A DNA stretch of 7,123 bases from Clostridiaceae bacterium (GTDB taxonomy: Bacteria; Bacillota; Clostridia; DSM-8532). Below the pieces are notes generated by a model. It made no database searches and was not told the origin of the DNA. It saw only the letters and a program-made list of their open reading frames with translations. The translations under genes and the position numbers were made by a program. The stretch covers positions 1 to 7,123 of the forward strand of contig JAAYGP010000355.1 of assembly GCA_012727625.1 (NCBI GenBank), given 5' to 3'. This document shows, one piece after another, positions 5,593 to 7,123 of this stretch; the stretch's first letter is position 1; each line of letters begins with the position of its first letter.

Positions 5593-5677
5593 GCGAGTGT
5601 GCTGGAACTGGCAGACAGGCACGTTTGAGGGGCGTGTGTCAGATGGCGTATGGGTTCAAGTCCCATCACTCGCACCA
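5593..5677 (+). tRNA. tRNA-Leu (anticodon GAG)
   Basis: A complete class II tRNA of 85 nt including an encoded CCA. The acceptor stem pairs GCGAGTG (5593-5599) with CACTCGC (5667-5673), discriminator A5674, CCA 5675-5677. The anticodon stem pairs CACGT (5620-5624) with GCGTG (5632-5636), and the loop TTGAGGG places GAG at 5627-5629, reading CUC and CUU. A long variable arm follows, then the T-arm ATGGG-TTCAAGT-CCCAT (5650-5666). The D-loop GGCAGACAGG and the discriminator A fit leucine identity. Confidence 0.96.
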
Positions 5678-5706
5678 AAAACCCAATAATTTATGTTGGG
5701 TTTTTT
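5677..5706 (+). terminator. Intrinsic terminator of the tRNA-Leu unit
   Basis: The stem pairs AAAAACCCAA (5677-5686) with TTGGGTTTTT (5696-5705) around a nine-base loop, ending in a T-run. It begins at the last base of the tRNA CCA, which closes the transcription unit as promoter, leader, single tRNA and terminator. Confidence 0.9.
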
Positions 5707-6004
5707 ATTTTTTCATTTTAAATTTAAGATGGCAAAAATTATAAGTTTATATGTATGAAAACCTATGTACGTTCCGATGGTGTTGACGTTTGATTACTTC
5801 CGGCTATTGCTTTAAATAAGATACTCATACTTACTGAGTTATTTGTTTTAAGGGCATATTTAACCAGAGCCTTTTATTTGATTCCGCAATTTCTCTGTTT
5901 GCATATTAACCAGGGCCTGTACCAATGAATTGTTTGAGTGATATGCTTTTTACAACAAAAAAATATGTATTTTCAGCCTGTGGATGTACAACCAATCCGG
6001 CTAT
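5707..6004. other. Intergenic stretch without a gene
   Basis: No reading frame with a ribosome binding site is seen on either strand. A weak imperfect hairpin at 5814-5844 (AAATAA and ACTCA pairing with TGAGT and TTATTT) lies downstream of the minus-strand gene ending at 6005 and could help end its transcript, but it has no clear U-tract. Confidence 0.4.
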
Positions 6005-6412
6005 TTACAGATGCAAAGCCTGGTATACATTTTGTCCGGGAAGAACCTTGATAAACTGGGTTTTAACCTGGTATTCCCCGTATTTTGCCTTAATAGTATA
6101 ATAACCCGGCGGTAATTCCTCTATCACAAAATTGCCGTCTGCATCAGACCTGGTCTTATACACCGGTACCACTGTTTCATGGCCGAAGAAGAGCAATATG
6201 GTTGCATCCTTCACTATTTCCCTGTTCCTGCCGAAATATGTGATACCCGTTATTCTTCCTGAATAATCAGTTTTTTCAGCAGTAACATGAACATGCACAT
6301 TTTGCATGTTTAACTGCACCGGGTTCAAATTTGCATTCTGCTCCTGATCCAGATCCTGAGAATTAAACTGAAAGCTCTCTTTTTCAGTAATAACCGGAAT
6401 TTCTTTGTTCAT
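6005..6412 (-). CDS. Small protein with a carboxypeptidase-regulatory-like beta-sandwich domain
   Basis: The 135-residue product has two parts. Residues 1-48 are polar and rich in N, Q and E, ending in VHVHVTAEKT, and look flexible. Residues 50-135 match the pattern of the carboxypeptidase regulatory-like (transthyretin/CnaB-like) fold: GRITGITYFG, then DATILLFF, the marker turn TRSDADGNFVIEELPPGYYTIKA (residues 87-109, key D90, D92, G93, F95, L100, P102, G103, Y105) and the final strand QFIKVLPGQN. There is no signal peptide, membrane segment, cysteine or tryptophan, so nothing shows export by the general route. Such single domains usually act in adhesion or assembly rather than catalysis; that is family knowledge, not evidence here. 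The start ATG 6412 has AAAGGATGTGA at 6429-6419 before it. The upstream gene on the same strand is 6698-7060, with 285 bp between. Confidence 0.72.
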   Translation of the reverse strand: MNKEIPVITEKESFQFNSQDLDQEQNANLNPVQLNMQNVHVHVTAEKTDYSGRITGITYFGRNREIVKDATILLFFGHETVVPVYKTRSDADGNFVIEELPPGYYTIKAKYGEYQVKTQFIKVLPGQNVYQALHL

Positions 6413-6574
6413 ATGATGTCACATCCTTTCAACACCTTATATATAATTTATTGATTTCCTTTATCCGATACATCAGTCTCAAAGAATTATAAAGCATATC
6501 TTAAGGAAATCACCCAGCAGCCGTGCACATAGCTTGAGACCGTTCTCCCGCATGTTTTCCTGCAGACAAACGTT

Positions 6575-6643
6575 AGTATCCGGGGATTCGATTTTTTATG
6601 CAGTGAAATCAAATTTTAAAATCACTTCCGGCTCCCCGATACT
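6575..6643. repeat. Inverted repeat between the two right-end genes
   Basis: AGTATCCGGGGA (6575-6586) pairs with TCCCCGATACT (6633-6643) apart from one bulged C. The interior, AT-rich and partly self-complementary, can extend the fold with GATTTT near 6590 and AAAATC near 6618. It lies directly next to the 6651-6680 hairpin, so the spacer can form two consecutive stems in a minus-strand transcript. Role unknown. Confidence 0.5.
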
Positions 6644-6650
6644 TCTGACA

Positions 6651-6680
6651 GGTGTGGCAAAGTCAGTTCTTTGCCACACC
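6651..6680 (-). terminator. Perfect 12-bp hairpin after the charged-protein gene, terminator-like
   Basis: GGTGTGGCAAAG (6651-6662) pairs perfectly with CTTTGCCACACC (6669-6680) around a six-base loop. On the minus strand it lies 17 bases after the stop codon of the gene 6698-7060, where a terminator would be expected. It lacks the U-tract of a standard intrinsic terminator, so it may instead stabilise the 3' end of the message or act as a weak attenuator ahead of the next gene. Confidence 0.45.
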
Positions 6681-6697
6681 CGGTTACTTACTGATTT

Positions 6698-7060
6698 TTA
6701 GTAGTATTTCGGCTTTTTCTCAGCTTCAACTTTCACTTCAGTATCGTTTTCGATCTGGGCTTTGTTATCCACTTCACCCTTGTTTTTTGCACTTGATTTG
6801 CTTCTTGATGTTGCTATGTTCTTAACTTCATTTTCAGCTTCACTGTCCGAGTCTGAATCGCTTTCAGCTTTAGCATTTTGTCCCTGGTACTGTTTCTGTG
6901 TAAGAACATTGTAGTTTATCTGTTTGTTAATCTGTTTTTGACGATTGTTTTCATCTTCGTCAAACTTTAATTCCTGATCGGCTTCAAGTTCACCTCTCAG
7001 TTCTGCTTTCACTTCAGATTTTACTTGATTTTTGAGTTCGTTGTAATCAAATTCAATCAC
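6698..7060 (-). CDS. Highly charged, probably disordered protein of unknown function
   Basis: I do not recognise this gene. From GTG 7060 it encodes 120 residues without cysteine, tryptophan or histidine and with a single proline (P117). Residues 6-33 form a probable amphipathic helix of alternating K and E (KSEVKAELRGELEADQEL). Residues 38-62 are rich in Q and N (NNRQKQINKQINYN). Residues 66-74 are an acidic repeat, ESDSDSDSE. A K/E/S-rich tail follows, ending KKPKYY. No signal peptide or membrane segment is visible. The start is set by an excellent binding site, so the longer frame from 7093 is rejected. The promoter would lie at or beyond the window's right edge. The composition suggests a flexible structural or scaffold protein, and a spore-associated role is conceivable in Clostridia but unsupported here. 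Confidence 0.65.
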   Translation of the reverse strand: MIEFDYNELKNQVKSEVKAELRGELEADQELKFDEDENNRQKQINKQINYNVLTQKQYQGQNAKAESDSDSDSEAENEVKNIATSRSKSSAKNKGEVDNKAQIENDTEVKVEAEKKPKYY

Positions 7061-7067
7061 GCTTTGA

Positions 7068-7077
7068 CACCTCCTCC
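7068..7077 (-). promoter_or_regulatory. Near-perfect ribosome binding site that fixes a GTG start
   Basis: On the minus strand GGAGGAGGTG (7077-7068) lies seven bases before GTG 7060. This strong Shine-Dalgarno match with good spacing makes GTG 7060 the start and shows that the gene is meant to be well translated. Confidence 0.85.
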
Positions 7078-7123
7078 GTAAACATATTTTCATGATTGGT
7101 TTATTTCATGACTCGATATATAC

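Noticed and set aside
7061..7093. Longer start (ATG 7093) for the charged protein
   Set aside because: It would place the strong Shine-Dalgarno sequence inside the coding region and add a basic cysteine-containing leader out of character with the rest; GTG 7060 has ideal spacing.

Overview
The window looks like a piece of a low-to-moderate G+C Firmicutes chromosome, most likely from an anaerobic Clostridia (Ruminiclostridium/Acetivibrio-like) lineage. The grounds are AT-rich intergenic DNA, strong GGAGG-type ribosome binding sites, sigma-A promoters with 17-bp spacing, a lysine riboswitch in front of diaminopimelate genes, and a YesL/DUF624 membrane protein. The genus is inference; no rRNA or other phylogenetic marker is present.

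Layout. Bases 1-39 hold the 5' part of a tRNA-Gly(UCC) on the minus strand, with a consensus promoter at 71-99. A 267-bp MITE-like element with inverted ends (132-398) follows, and a strong plus-strand promoter sits just beyond it (429-457). A long untranslated stretch leads to a lysine riboswitch (741-905) with its terminator (935-964). These precede a lysine/diaminopimelate operon, asd-dapA-dapB (1054-3878), which ends at a bidirectional terminator (3879-3905). The three enzymes act at successive points: Asd makes aspartate semialdehyde, DapA condenses it with pyruvate, and DapB reduces the product to tetrahydrodipicolinate. The riboswitch would shut the operon off when lysine is abundant. 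The dapA-dapB spacer is unusually long and can form nested RNA hairpins.

Convergent to the operon, on the minus strand, is a DUF624 membrane-protein gene (3918-4844) split by one in-frame UGA. A roughly 750-bp intergenic region follows. It contains a partial second copy of the MITE end (5304-5388), a perfect consensus promoter (5424-5452), an approximately 130-nt structured leader, a tRNA-Leu(GAG) (5593-5677) and its terminator. The leader carries a segment resembling the D-arm of the tRNA below it.

The right end holds two minus-strand genes of unknown role: a 120-residue, highly charged, probably disordered protein (6698-7060) and a 135-residue protein with a carboxypeptidase-regulatory-like beta-sandwich domain (6005-6412). 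They are separated by about 285 bp containing strong inverted repeats.

No CRISPR array, phage gene or complete transposase gene is visible. The operon is ordinary metabolism. The less ordinary items are the tRNA-Leu leader, the MITE family placed next to tRNA promoters, the UGA-split membrane gene and the structured dapA-dapB spacer.
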